NCBI RefSeq assembly: GCF_013304385.1
Contig: NZ_JAAITU010000011.1
Coordinates: forward strand, 1 to 64,000
Origin: Blautia glucerasea
Lineage (GTDB): Bacteria > Bacillota > Clostridia > Lachnospirales > Lachnospiraceae
Direction of reading: 5' to 3'
Length of the DNA: 64,000 nucleotides
The notes beneath the pieces were generated by a model that saw nothing but the letters and a program-made list of their open reading frames with translations, did not search any database and was not told where the DNA came from. This document shows positions 16,638 through 23,975 of the stretch, piece by piece (the first letter of the stretch is position 1; each line of letters starts with the position of its first letter). A program made the position numbers and the translations under genes.

Positions 16638-17624
16638 TTAATTGATGCCGCAGCTGTATTTTACGATCAGCAGTTCTACGCTTAAGGTATCCTGAAGACG
16701 TCCGGTTTTAACAGCTTCTTCTGCATCTACAAAATCAGCTACTGCCTGTTGAAGCTCATCCAGGGAATAGGACCGGGCGCAGGCAAGGATCTTCCGGACA
16801 ACAAAGGCCGGGACACCAAGGCGGGAAGCCATTTCTGCCTGTGCCAGCCCTTCCTGTACAAATTGTTTTGCTAGAAAAAGCTGCCGGAACTGTTTCGCAA
16901 GAAGAAACAGGATCCGCATAGGAGGTTCCTTCAGGGTGAGCAGGTCATAATAAAGATCAAGAGCCTTTTTCTGGTTCTTATCGGCTACTGCCTGTACCAT
17001 ATCAAAGATCTTATTCTGGGTACGCGTCACACACACTGCCTCAATATCAGCTGCTGTAACAACATCCCTGCCGCTGGTGTAATTGATCAGCTTTTCCAGT
17101 TCCATGCGGAGATTCCCCATATCAGCTCCTGTTTTTGTGAGAAGCAGTTCCATGTCACGCTGGGTGATCTTTTTTCCTTCTTTGCCAAGAAGGCCGGCAG
17201 CCCAGCGCATCAGGGTTTTCTCATCCTGTGGGAGAAATTCACAGATCCGGCCAGCAGCTTTGACCGCCTTGTACATCCGGCTTCGTTTATCTACTTCGGA
17301 CTCTGCGAATATGAGACAGAGATAATCAGGCAGGGATTTCATATAATCTGCCAGCTCGTCACATTTGTTTTTGAAAAATCCGGTATCTTCCAGAAGGATC
17401 ACTCTCCGGTCAGCAAAAAAAGGCATGGTTTCGCATAAGTCGATCAATTCTTTTATTTCAATCCCTTTTCCTTCAAAACGGGTAAAATTCATGGTGTCCC
17501 CATCAGGGTTCAGTGCTTTTACCAGATTGTGCTTGTACTGCTGCTTCAGGTAGGCTTCGGTTCCGTAAAGCAGATATGCAGGTTTGAAATTGCCTGATTT
17601 AATATCTTCCTGAATATTTTTCAA
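16638..17624 (-). CDS. holA: DNA polymerase III subunit delta
   Basis: The clamp-loader delta subunit opens the beta clamp during replication. From the chosen TTG start it has 328 residues, typical for HolA. The N-terminal domain shows KPAYLLYGTEAYL, which corresponds to the family's LLYGEE motif, and an acidic DSxx-like region; the C-terminal helical domain is rich in RxLFLLAKQF-type segments. The longer frame to 17681 would begin inside the rpsT terminator. The TTG at 17624 is preceded by AGGAGA seven bases upstream, so it is the better start. The gene follows rpsT on the same strand. Confidence 0.9.
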   Translation of the reverse strand: MKNIQEDIKSGNFKPAYLLYGTEAYLKQQYKHNLVKALNPDGDTMNFTRFEGKGIEIKELIDLCETMPFFADRRVILLEDTGFFKNKCDELADYMKSLPDYLCLIFAESEVDKRSRMYKAVKAAGRICEFLPQDEKTLMRWAAGLLGKEGKKITQRDMELLLTKTGADMGNLRMELEKLINYTSGRDVVTAADIEAVCVTRTQNKIFDMVQAVADKNQKKALDLYYDLLTLKEPPMRILFLLAKQFRQLFLAKQFVQEGLAQAEMASRLGVPAFVVRKILACARSYSLDELQQAVADFVDAEEAVKTGRLQDTLSVELLIVKYSCGIN

Positions 17625-17641
17625 AATAGTTTCTCCTACTG

Positions 17642-17671
17642 AAAAAGGCAGCCGCTGACGGTGCGACTGCC
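17642..17671 (-). terminator. Intrinsic terminator of rpsT
   Basis: Read on the minus strand, GGCAGTCGC and GCGGCTGCC form a nine-base stem with one mismatch around a seven-base loop, followed by TTTTT. It lies between the rpsT stop and the holA ribosome site and should limit read-through into holA. Confidence 0.85.
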
Positions 17672-17714
17672 ATATTTTCACTTATAAGCTTATAACTAAA
17701 AATAAAATTCTCTA

Positions 17715-17978
17715 TTAACCGATGCTATTAACGGCTTTTGTTAAACGGGAAACTTTTCTAGCGCAGTTGTTCTTGTGGTAAACACCTTTGGATGTTGCTT
17801 TGCTGATAGTAGCAATAGCCTCTGTAAGTGCTGCCTCTGCTGCTGCTTTGTCCTTCTGTGCGACTGCTGCATCTACCTTTCTGATGGAAGTCTTAACAGC
17901 AGATTTGATGGATTTGTTTCTCGCAGCTTTAGTTCTTGTAACTAAAATTCTTTTCTTTGCGGATTTAATGTTAGCCAA
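17715..17978 (-). CDS. rpsT: 30S ribosomal protein S20
   Basis: S20 is a small-subunit primary assembly protein that binds 16S rRNA. The 87-residue protein begins with the conserved ANIKSAKKR and contains the KTSIRKVDAAV helix and the terminal KNNCARKVSRLTKAVN motif. The longer frame starts five codons earlier, but GGAGGTG lies just before a TTG at 17978 that gives the canonical N-terminus. It has its own promoter, a hairpin in the leader and a strong terminator. Confidence 0.96.
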   Translation of the reverse strand: MANIKSAKKRILVTRTKAARNKSIKSAVKTSIRKVDAAVAQKDKAAAEAALTEAIATISKATSKGVYHKNNCARKVSRLTKAVNSIG

Positions 17979-18020
17979 TTCGTACACCTCCAATTCCTAG
18001 ATAATCGTGAAAATATTTTC

Positions 18021-18054
18021 TTTCATAGAAACAGACACGGGCGCCTCTATGAAA
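18021..18054 (-). other. Leader hairpin of rpsT
   Basis: TTTCATAGA (18021-18029) is the perfect complement of TCTATGAAA (18046-18054), with a 16-base GC-rich loop. It lies at the 5' end of the predicted rpsT transcript, about 45 bases before the start codon, where an autoregulatory S20-binding or stability element could sit. Confidence 0.5.
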
Positions 18055-18065
18055 CATGCTTATAT

Positions 18066-18094
18066 AGTTTAGTATATTTACCATGGAATGTCAA
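18066..18094 (-). promoter_or_regulatory. Sigma-A promoter of rpsT
   Basis: On the minus strand a perfect TTGACA (plus-strand TGTCAA at 18089-18094) is followed after 17 bp by TAAACT (plus-strand AGTTTA at 18066-18071). Transcription would start near 18059. Confidence 0.6.
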
Positions 18095-18229
18095 TACATA
18101 ATTCAGGAAAAAGGAGAAAAAATATAGTATGATGGCTACTGTAAAAGGTCTGGATCCATATGGTGGATTGACCGTAAGTGAATGAAAGACGGTAGAACCG
18201 TAATCAAAGATATTTCAAAGGAGGAGTGC

Positions 18230-19141
18230 ATGTTGGGCGATTATAAGATCCGCACAGACCTGGCATTAGAGGCAAGAGAACGGTTTGATGAAAAAAATGT
18301 GGAATTGCGGGGAGTGGAAGTGAAGGAAACCTATGACCAGGAAAAGGAAATCCGGACAACGGTTGTGAAAATTTTTACGGAAAACGGAGCAAAGGCCATG
18401 GGACGTCCTCAGGGCAACTACATTACTATAGAAGCACCTAATCTGTCTTCGCCGGACGAAGGTTATCACAGGGAAGTGTCAGAAGAGATCGCAGCCCATC
18501 TGACTCAGCTGATCAATCTGAAAAAAGAGCAGTCCATTCTGGTGGTAGGCCTGGGAAATCAAAACATTACAGCAGATGCTCTTGGTCCGCAGGTGGTGGG
18601 AAATCTTCATATGACAAGGCATATTATCAGGGAATACGGACTGATGGGACTGAAAAATGAAAAGCTGCACAGGATCAGTGGAATCATTCCAGGAGTGATG
18701 GCCCAGACAGGTATGGAAACCTGGGAGATCATCCAGGGAATCGTATCGGCCACAAATCCGGATGTGGTGATCGCAATTGATGCACTGGCAGCAAGAAGCA
18801 CGAAAAGACTTAACAGGACAATTCAGATCACAGATACTGGAATCAGTCCGGGATCCGGAGTGGGTAATCACAGAGTGGGGCTTTCAAAAGAAAATCTTCA
18901 TGTGAAAGTGATCGGGATCGGTGTTCCCACTGTTGTGGATGCAGCCACGATTGTTTACGATGCTATGTCTCATCTGCTGGAGACTTTGGAAGAAACAGAA
19001 CAGAAGGAATTTCTGGAAGAAATTATTTCGCCTCATCTCCATACCATGTTTGTAACGCCCAAGGATGTGGATGAAACTGTAAGATATCTGGGATTTACCA
19101 TTTCTGAAGGACTGAATATGGCTTTTGCACAGCAGGAATAA
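18230..19141 (+). CDS. gpr: Germination protease (spore endopeptidase GPR)
   Basis: GPR degrades small acid-soluble spore proteins during germination. It is made in the forespore as an inactive zymogen that cuts off its own propeptide. The 303-residue protein begins with the family's RTDLALEA segment, which resembles the SASP cleavage site and is the normal autoprocessing region. VVGLGNQNITADALGP, the GI.PGVMAQTGMET segment, VVIAIDALAA and ISPGSGVGNHR match the catalytic aspartic-protease-like core. The start at 18230 follows AAAGGAGGAG. It precedes spoIIP, as in many Clostridia, and both should be forespore-expressed. Confidence 0.94.
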   Translation: MLGDYKIRTDLALEARERFDEKNVELRGVEVKETYDQEKEIRTTVVKIFTENGAKAMGRPQGNYITIEAPNLSSPDEGYHREVSEEIAAHLTQLINLKKEQSILVVGLGNQNITADALGPQVVGNLHMTRHIIREYGLMGLKNEKLHRISGIIPGVMAQTGMETWEIIQGIVSATNPDVVIAIDALAARSTKRLNRTIQITDTGISPGSGVGNHRVGLSKENLHVKVIGIGVPTVVDAATIVYDAMSHLLETLEETEQKEFLEEIISPHLHTMFVTPKDVDETVRYLGFTISEGLNMAFAQQE

Positions 19142-19199
19142 AAGATGAAAATCATAACTGCCGATTTTGCTTCATAGGATAGCATAAAGAGGTGGTTCG

Positions 19200-20429
19200 G
19201 TGACAAAATTCCAGAAGGGGTTCTGCGTTATTTTATGTCTGTGTTTCTTTCTGGTTCTGGCAGTAATGCCAGAGCCTTTTTCCCGTCTGGAAAATATATA
19301 CCGGCAGTTTCCTATTTATCGTTTTGCAGAACAAAAAGCCAGAGATACATATCTGGAAGCAGACTGGCGGACAGAAGAAAAATTGATAGAAGAAAATGCA
19401 GAATACGTGGGACAACTACTGGAATCAACTCAGGCACAGCAGACAAAGGAACCACAGGTAACGGAGTTTCCGCAGATGACAAAGGAACCACAGGTAACAG
19501 AGTTTCCACAGATAACAAAGAAACCACAGGTAACAGAATTTCCGCAGATGACAGAGAAACCCCAAATCACAGAGAAATTACAGGTTACAGAACCTCCGCA
19601 GATGACAGATTCCCCGCAGGTGGCAGAAACTGTGCAGCCCCATCCTGTGATCGACCTTTCACCGGAAAAGCTGGCAGATAAAAACTATCTTTTGGAACAT
19701 TTTTTTGTGGTAGATGCAGCTACAACAGCAGAGGCGGCTTCCCTGAATGCAGCCGAATATCTGGCAAAGGATATGACACTTAAGCCGGAAAAAGATCAGC
19801 CGCAGATATTGATTTACCACAGCCATTCCCAGGAAACCTTTGCGGATTCAAGAACAGGAGAAGAAGCAGATACAGTGGTTGGAGTAGGAGATTATCTGAC
19901 AGAAATCCTGGAGCAAAAGTATGGCTATCAGGTAATCCATGTAAGGGAGCATTTTGATGTGATAGGCGGAGAAATCGACAGAAGCCGGGCATACGATTTT
20001 GCCAGAGAATATGTGGAAAAAGTGCTGGAGGAGAATCCAACAGTTCAGGTTCTGATCGATCTTCACAGAGATGGGGTGCCGGAGGGGAAAAGGCTGGTAA
20101 CAAAAATCGGAGGCAGGGATACAGCACAGATCATGTTTTATAACGGTTTAAGCTATACTGTAAATCAGGGGAAAATAAGCTATCTGCCAAATCCATATAT
20201 TGAAGAGAATCTGGCTTTTTCTTTTCAACTGGAGTATACAGCGGCAGAATATTATCCTGGATTTTACAGATGTATTTATCTGGCAGGGCTGCGGTATAAT
20301 CTGCATTTAAGACCAAGGGCGCTGCTGGTGGAAGCAGGGGCGCAGACCAACACTGTACAGGAGGTGAAAAACGCCATGGAGCCTTTGGGGGATATTCTGA
20401 ATCGGGTTTTAAAAGGCAGTGACAAATAA
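19200..20429 (+). CDS. spoIIP: Stage II sporulation protein P (SpoIIP), with tandem hexapeptide repeats
   Basis: SpoIIP is a membrane-anchored amidase/endopeptidase of the SpoIIDMP complex that removes septal peptidoglycan during engulfment. The 409-residue protein starts with GTG at 19200 after GAGGTGG and has an N-terminal transmembrane helix (about 7-24). A linker of ten T-x-x-P-Q-[VMI] hexapeptides covers residues 82-141. The SpoIIP domain spans about 170-400, with ILIYHSHSQETF, VIHVREHFD and VLIDLHRDGVP metal-ligand motifs and an N-acetylmuramoyl-amidase-like end (LLVEAGAQTNT). The repeat linker is the unusual part. Confidence 0.93.
   Translation: MTKFQKGFCVILCLCFFLVLAVMPEPFSRLENIYRQFPIYRFAEQKARDTYLEADWRTEEKLIEENAEYVGQLLESTQAQQTKEPQVTEFPQMTKEPQVTEFPQITKKPQVTEFPQMTEKPQITEKLQVTEPPQMTDSPQVAETVQPHPVIDLSPEKLADKNYLLEHFFVVDAATTAEAASLNAAEYLAKDMTLKPEKDQPQILIYHSHSQETFADSRTGEEADTVVGVGDYLTEILEQKYGYQVIHVREHFDVIGGEIDRSRAYDFAREYVEKVLEENPTVQVLIDLHRDGVPEGKRLVTKIGGRDTAQIMFYNGLSYTVNQGKISYLPNPYIEENLAFSFQLEYTAAEYYPGFYRCIYLAGLRYNLHLRPRALLVEAGAQTNTVQEVKNAMEPLGDILNRVLKGSDK
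19443..19622 (+). repeat. 36-bp / 12-aa tandem repeat inside spoIIP
   Basis: Five consecutive 36-bp units start at 19443, 19479, 19515, 19551 and 19587. The first three are nearly identical in DNA and the last two are diverged. They encode pairs such as TKEPQV-TEFPQM. The length is a multiple of three throughout, so the reading frame is kept. Confidence 0.9.
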
Positions 20430-20448
20430 GCAGAAGCTGTGATATAAT
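20420..20448 (+). promoter_or_regulatory. Promoter of lepA with extended -10
   Basis: TGACAA (20420-20425) and TATAAT (20443-20448) are separated by 17 bp. TG at 20440-20441 gives an extended -10. The -35 overlaps the end of spoIIP, so lepA can be expressed in vegetative cells independently of the sporulation genes. Confidence 0.6.
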
Positions 20449-20484
20449 CAAAAAAGAGCGTAAAAAAGAGGAGGATCGTCTGGA

Positions 20485-22293
20485 ATGACAGACCAGAGTA
20501 AGATACGGAATTTTTGTATTATCGCACATATAGACCATGGGAAATCCACACTGGCAGACCGGATCATTGAGATGACCGGCCTTCTTACAGAGCGTGAGAT
20601 GCAGGCGCAGGTTCTTGACAACATGGACCTTGAACGCGAGCGGGGCATTACCATCAAATCCCAGGCAGTGCGTATTGTATATAAAGCAAAAGATGGAGAA
20701 GAGTATATTTTTAACCTGATCGATACACCAGGGCATGTGGATTTTAACTATGAGGTTTCCAGAAGCCTGGCAGCCTGTGATGGTGCAATCCTTGTGGTAG
20801 ATGCAGCACAGGGGATCGAGGCACAGACACTTGCTAATGTATATATGGCGCTGGATCATGATCTGGAGGTGATCCCTGTGATCAATAAGATCGATCTGCC
20901 AAGTGCCCAGCCAGAGCGAGTGATCAATGAGATCGAGGATGTGATCGGACTTGAAGCCCAGGATGCACCTAAGATCTCAGCCAAAACAGGACTGAATGTG
21001 GACCAGGTACTGGAGAGTATTGTGGAGAAGATCCCTGCACCTGAGGGAGATCCGGATGCACCGCTGAAGGCGTTGATCTTTGATTCTGTTTATGATGCCT
21101 ATAAAGGAGTTATTGTATTTTGCCGTCTGATGGACGGGCGTGTGCGTAAGGGGACTACTATCCGTATGATGGCTACCGGTTTTACAGCAGAGGTTGTGGA
21201 AGTTGGATATTTTGGACCGGGGCAGTTTATTCCCTGCGAAGAACTGAGTGCAGGTATGGTAGGATATATTACTGCAAGCATTAAGAATGTAAGGGATACC
21301 CGTGTTGGTGATACAGTGACAGATCATAACCGTCCCTGTAAGGAAGCACTGCCCGGATATAAGAAAGTAAATCCTATGGTTTACTGCGGATTGTATCCGG
21401 CTGACGGAGCTAAATACGGAGATCTGAGGGATGCACTGGAAAAACTGCAGCTGAATGACGCATCTTTGTTTTATGAGCCTGAGACTTCTGTTGCTTTGGG
21501 CTTTGGATTCCGCTGCGGATTTCTGGGACTGCTCCATCTGGAAATCATCCAGGAGCGTCTGGAAAGAGAATATAATCTTGATCTGGTTACAACTGCGCCC
21601 AGTGTTATTTACAAAGTCCATAAGACCAACGGAGAGGTGATCGATCTGACCAACCCAACTAATCTTCCGGATCCATCGGAGATCGAATTTATGGAAGAAC
21701 CAATGGTTCAGGCTGAGATCATGGTGACTACGGAGTTTATTGGTGCGATCATGGATCTGTGCCAGGAACGCCGCGGACAGTACGGTGGCATGGAGTATAT
21801 GGAGGAGACAAGGGCACTTTTGAAGTACAAGCTGCCGCTGAATGAGATCATTTATGATTTCTTTGATGCATTGAAATCACGTTCCAGGGGCTACGCTTCC
21901 CTGGATTACGAGCTTTGCGGATATGAGCGAAGTGAGCTTGTGAAGCTTGATATCCTGGTAAATAAAGAAGAAGTGGACGCATTATCCTTTATTGTCCATG
22001 CAGATACTGCTTATGAGAGAGGCAGGAAGATGTGTGAAAAGCTGAAGGACGAGATTCCAAGACAGCTTTTTGAAATTCCGATCCAGGCAGCTATCGGCAG
22101 TAAGATCATTGCAAGAGAGACAGTAAAAGCCATGCGTAAGGATGTGCTTGCCAAGTGTTATGGCGGTGATATTTCCCGTAAGAAGAAGCTTCTTGAAAAG
22201 CAGAAGGAAGGTAAGAAGAGAATGCGTCAGGTAGGAAATGTAGAGATACCGCAGAAAGCATTTATGAGTGTTTTAAAGCTGGATGAGAATTAA
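20485..22293 (+). CDS. lepA: Elongation factor 4 (LepA), ribosome back-translocating GTPase
   Basis: This 602-residue translational GTPase has G1 AHIDHGKST near residue 15, the switch I RGITI, G3 DTPGHVDF, G4 NKID and the LepA-specific C-terminal domain ending in [19 protein letters not shown]. Length and domain order (G, II, III, V, CTD) match the family throughout. The start follows GAGGA. It lies between spoIIP and hemW; lepA-hemW adjacency is typical of many bacteria. Confidence 0.97.
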   Translation: MTDQSKIRNFCIIAHIDHGKSTLADRIIEMTGLLTEREMQAQVLDNMDLERERGITIKSQAVRIVYKAKDGEEYIFNLIDTPGHVDFNYEVSRSLAACDGAILVVDAAQGIEAQTLANVYMALDHDLEVIPVINKIDLPSAQPERVINEIEDVIGLEAQDAPKISAKTGLNVDQVLESIVEKIPAPEGDPDAPLKALIFDSVYDAYKGVIVFCRLMDGRVRKGTTIRMMATGFTAEVVEVGYFGPGQFIPCEELSAGMVGYITASIKNVRDTRVGDTVTDHNRPCKEALPGYKKVNPMVYCGLYPADGAKYGDLRDALEKLQLNDASLFYEPETSVALGFGFRCGFLGLLHLEIIQERLEREYNLDLVTTAPSVIYKVHKTNGEVIDLTNPTNLPDPSEIEFMEEPMVQAEIMVTTEFIGAIMDLCQERRGQYGGMEYMEETRALLKYKLPLNEIIYDFFDALKSRSRGYASLDYELCGYERSELVKLDILVNKEEVDALSFIVHADTAYERGRKMCEKLKDEIPRQLFEIPIQAAIGSKIIARETVKAMRKDVLAKCYGGDISRKKKLLEKQKEGKKRMRQVGNVEIPQKAFMSVLKLDEN

Positions 22294-22311
22294 GGCTCTG
22301 GAGGAATACTA

Positions 22312-22737
22312 ATGAAAGAAAAAATCCTGCAAATCCTGAAACGGATTTCATATTCGGTGAAAAAGAGCATAAGGCGAAACCGGCAGCTGTGGATCCGCGG
22401 CGGGATCATGGCTGTAGGTCTGCTGGTGATCGTGATCTTTATCGGTAAATGTGCCTGCAGCAAGAAGCCAGCCGGAACCCAGGATGAAAGCTCCATGGGG
22501 GTTATGACCATTACCGTGGCTCCGTCTCCCACGCCGACTGAGGTTCCAAGGCAGGTAAGCAGTGATGCAGCTGTTACCAATGGCAATGTTACCATGGTCA
22601 ATGAATATCTGGTGCAGAAAGGAAATGACAGCAGCACAAAGGCAGATAACAGCAGTGCCACAGATAATAATGGCAGCGGAGAGGGTAGCGATACTTCAGG
22701 AACAAATGGAGACGGCAGTACAGATGGAACAGAATAA
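22312..22737 (+). CDS. Single-pass membrane protein of unknown function, between lepA and hemW
   Basis: This 141-residue protein has a basic N-terminus, a transmembrane helix at about residues 28-47 (GGIMAVGLLVIVIFIGK), and an extracytoplasmic tail dominated by Ser, Thr, Asp, Asn and Gly (SSTKADNSSATDNNGSG). I do not recognise a domain. It lies 18 bp after lepA with a GGAGG site and overlaps hemW by 14 bp, so it is translated within this operon. The low-complexity tail suggests a spacer or surface-exposed segment; a function cannot be assigned. Confidence 0.7.
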   Translation: MKEKILQILKRISYSVKKSIRRNRQLWIRGGIMAVGLLVIVIFIGKCACSKKPAGTQDESSMGVMTITVAPSPTPTEVPRQVSSDAAVTNGNVTMVNEYLVQKGNDSSTKADNSSATDNNGSGEGSDTSGTNGDGSTDGTE

Positions 22738-23863
22738 AAAAATAGAACTATATGTTCATATTCCTTTCTGTGTGAAGAAATGTGATTATTGCGATTTCCT
22801 TTCTGCCCCGGCAGGAAGGGATACACAGGAACAGTATGTACAGGCACTTCTACATGAGATCCAGACAGAAGGCGGCAGGCGTAAAGAACCTGTGGCCTCT
22901 GTTTTTATTGGGGGAGGGACGCCTTCTATATTAGAAGCAGATCTGCTGGAGAAGATATTAAAGGCTTTGTATCGATGTTTTTATATAGAAAAAGAAGCAG
23001 AAGTAACCATGGAAGCCAATCCTGGTACGCTTACCTTGGAAAAACTGAGGATCTGCAGGGAAAATGGTGTGAACCGGTTAAGTCTGGGACTTCAGTCACC
23101 GGATGACACAGAACTTGCCAGTTTGGGCAGGATCCATGATTACCAACAGTTTCTGGAAAGCTATCAGATGGCCAGGGAGGCAGGCTTTCACAATGTAAAT
23201 GTGGATCTGATGTTTGGAATTCCGGGCCAGACAAGGGATGGCTGGGAAAAGAGCTTGCGCATTGTAGCAGCCTTAAATCCGGAACATATTTCGGCTTATA
23301 GTCTGATCATCGAAGAAGGGACACCTTTTGCTGCAAGAAACCTGGCGCTTCCAGATGAAGACACCGAGTATCAGATGTATGAAGATACGGCACGTATTCT
23401 TGGGGAATATGGCTTTGAACAATATGAGATTTCCAATTATGCCAGAGGCGGCAAAGCCTGTATCCATAATATTGGTTACTGGACAGGTGTTTCTTATCTT
23501 GGCTTGGGATTGGGGGCAGCTTCTCTGATGGATGGCTGTAGATTTACCAATACAACCTCTCTGGAAAGGTATACAACAGCCAGCAGAAAGCCGGATTTTC
23601 CTGACAATATCAGGAAAGATCTGATCAAGCTGACCCGTCAGGAGCAGATGGAGGAATTTATGTTTCTTGGGCTAAGGCTTAGATCGGGTATTTCAAAGGC
23701 TGAGTTCGCAAAGAGGTTTGGTATCCCTATAGAGGAGATTTATGGGGATGTGATCCGCAGATATAAAGAACTTGCTTTGCTGCAAGAAGAAAATGGGCGG
23801 ATTTTCCTTTCCAGACATGGCATCCATGTAAGCAATACAGTGATGGCGGATTTTTTGCTGTAG
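22724..23863 (+). CDS. hemW: Radical SAM heme chaperone HemW
   Basis: This HemN-like radical SAM protein of about 379 residues inserts heme into respiratory or other target proteins and is often misannotated as coproporphyrinogen dehydrogenase. The ELYVHIPFCVKKCDYC segment carries the CxxxCxxC iron-sulfur motif near residue 14-21. FIGGGTPS and the DLMFGIPGQT segment are typical of the family, and the C-terminal HemN_C domain is present. The start at 22724 places this N-terminus in the usual position; longer frames run through the upstream gene. The family's fourth Cys, found in true HemN, is not visible. Confidence 0.93.
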   Translation: MEQNKKIELYVHIPFCVKKCDYCDFLSAPAGRDTQEQYVQALLHEIQTEGGRRKEPVASVFIGGGTPSILEADLLEKILKALYRCFYIEKEAEVTMEANPGTLTLEKLRICRENGVNRLSLGLQSPDDTELASLGRIHDYQQFLESYQMAREAGFHNVNVDLMFGIPGQTRDGWEKSLRIVAALNPEHISAYSLIIEEGTPFAARNLALPDEDTEYQMYEDTARILGEYGFEQYEISNYARGGKACIHNIGYWTGVSYLGLGLGAASLMDGCRFTNTTSLERYTTASRKPDFPDNIRKDLIKLTRQEQMEEFMFLGLRLRSGISKAEFAKRFGIPIEEIYGDVIRRYKELALLQEENGRIFLSRHGIHVSNTVMADFLL

Positions 23864-23886
23864 ATATGGAAAACTAAGCAGACCCC

Positions 23887-23915
23887 TTGAAAAACAGATG
23901 TTCGTGTGCTATGCT
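23887..23915 (+). promoter_or_regulatory. Promoter of uvrA
   Basis: TTGAAA (23887-23892) and TATGCT (23910-23915) are spaced by 17 bp. One LexA-like box overlaps the spacer and another lies just after the predicted start site. Confidence 0.6.
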
Positions 23916-23944
23916 AAACGAAGTACAACTCGAACATTTGTTTT
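23891..23944. promoter_or_regulatory. Two LexA-type SOS boxes at the uvrA promoter
   Basis: The Gram-positive LexA consensus is CGAAC-4-GTTCG. Box 1 at 23891-23904 reads AAAACAGATGTTCG, with a perfect right half. Box 2 at 23931-23944 reads CGAACATTTGTTTT, with a perfect left half. Both have the correct four-base spacer and flank the -10 region. Damage-inducible uvrA is well known in Bacillus. Confidence 0.6.
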
Positions 23945-23975
23945 TACTTGAAGAACTGGAAAACAGGAGGCAGAT

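Noticed and set aside
19443-19622. Repeats considered as a CRISPR array
   Set aside because: The units are contiguous with no spacers and encode an in-frame protein repeat.
19235-19681. Plus-strand alternative frame with TTGNRVS-like repeats inside spoIIP
   Set aside because: The repeats mirror the 36-bp DNA units in another frame. There is no ribosome site, and the SpoIIP frame has the conserved domain.
20131-20859. Minus-strand frame over the spoIIP-lepA junction
   Set aside because: Both plus-strand genes are well-known families across this stretch, and the frame has no supporting features.
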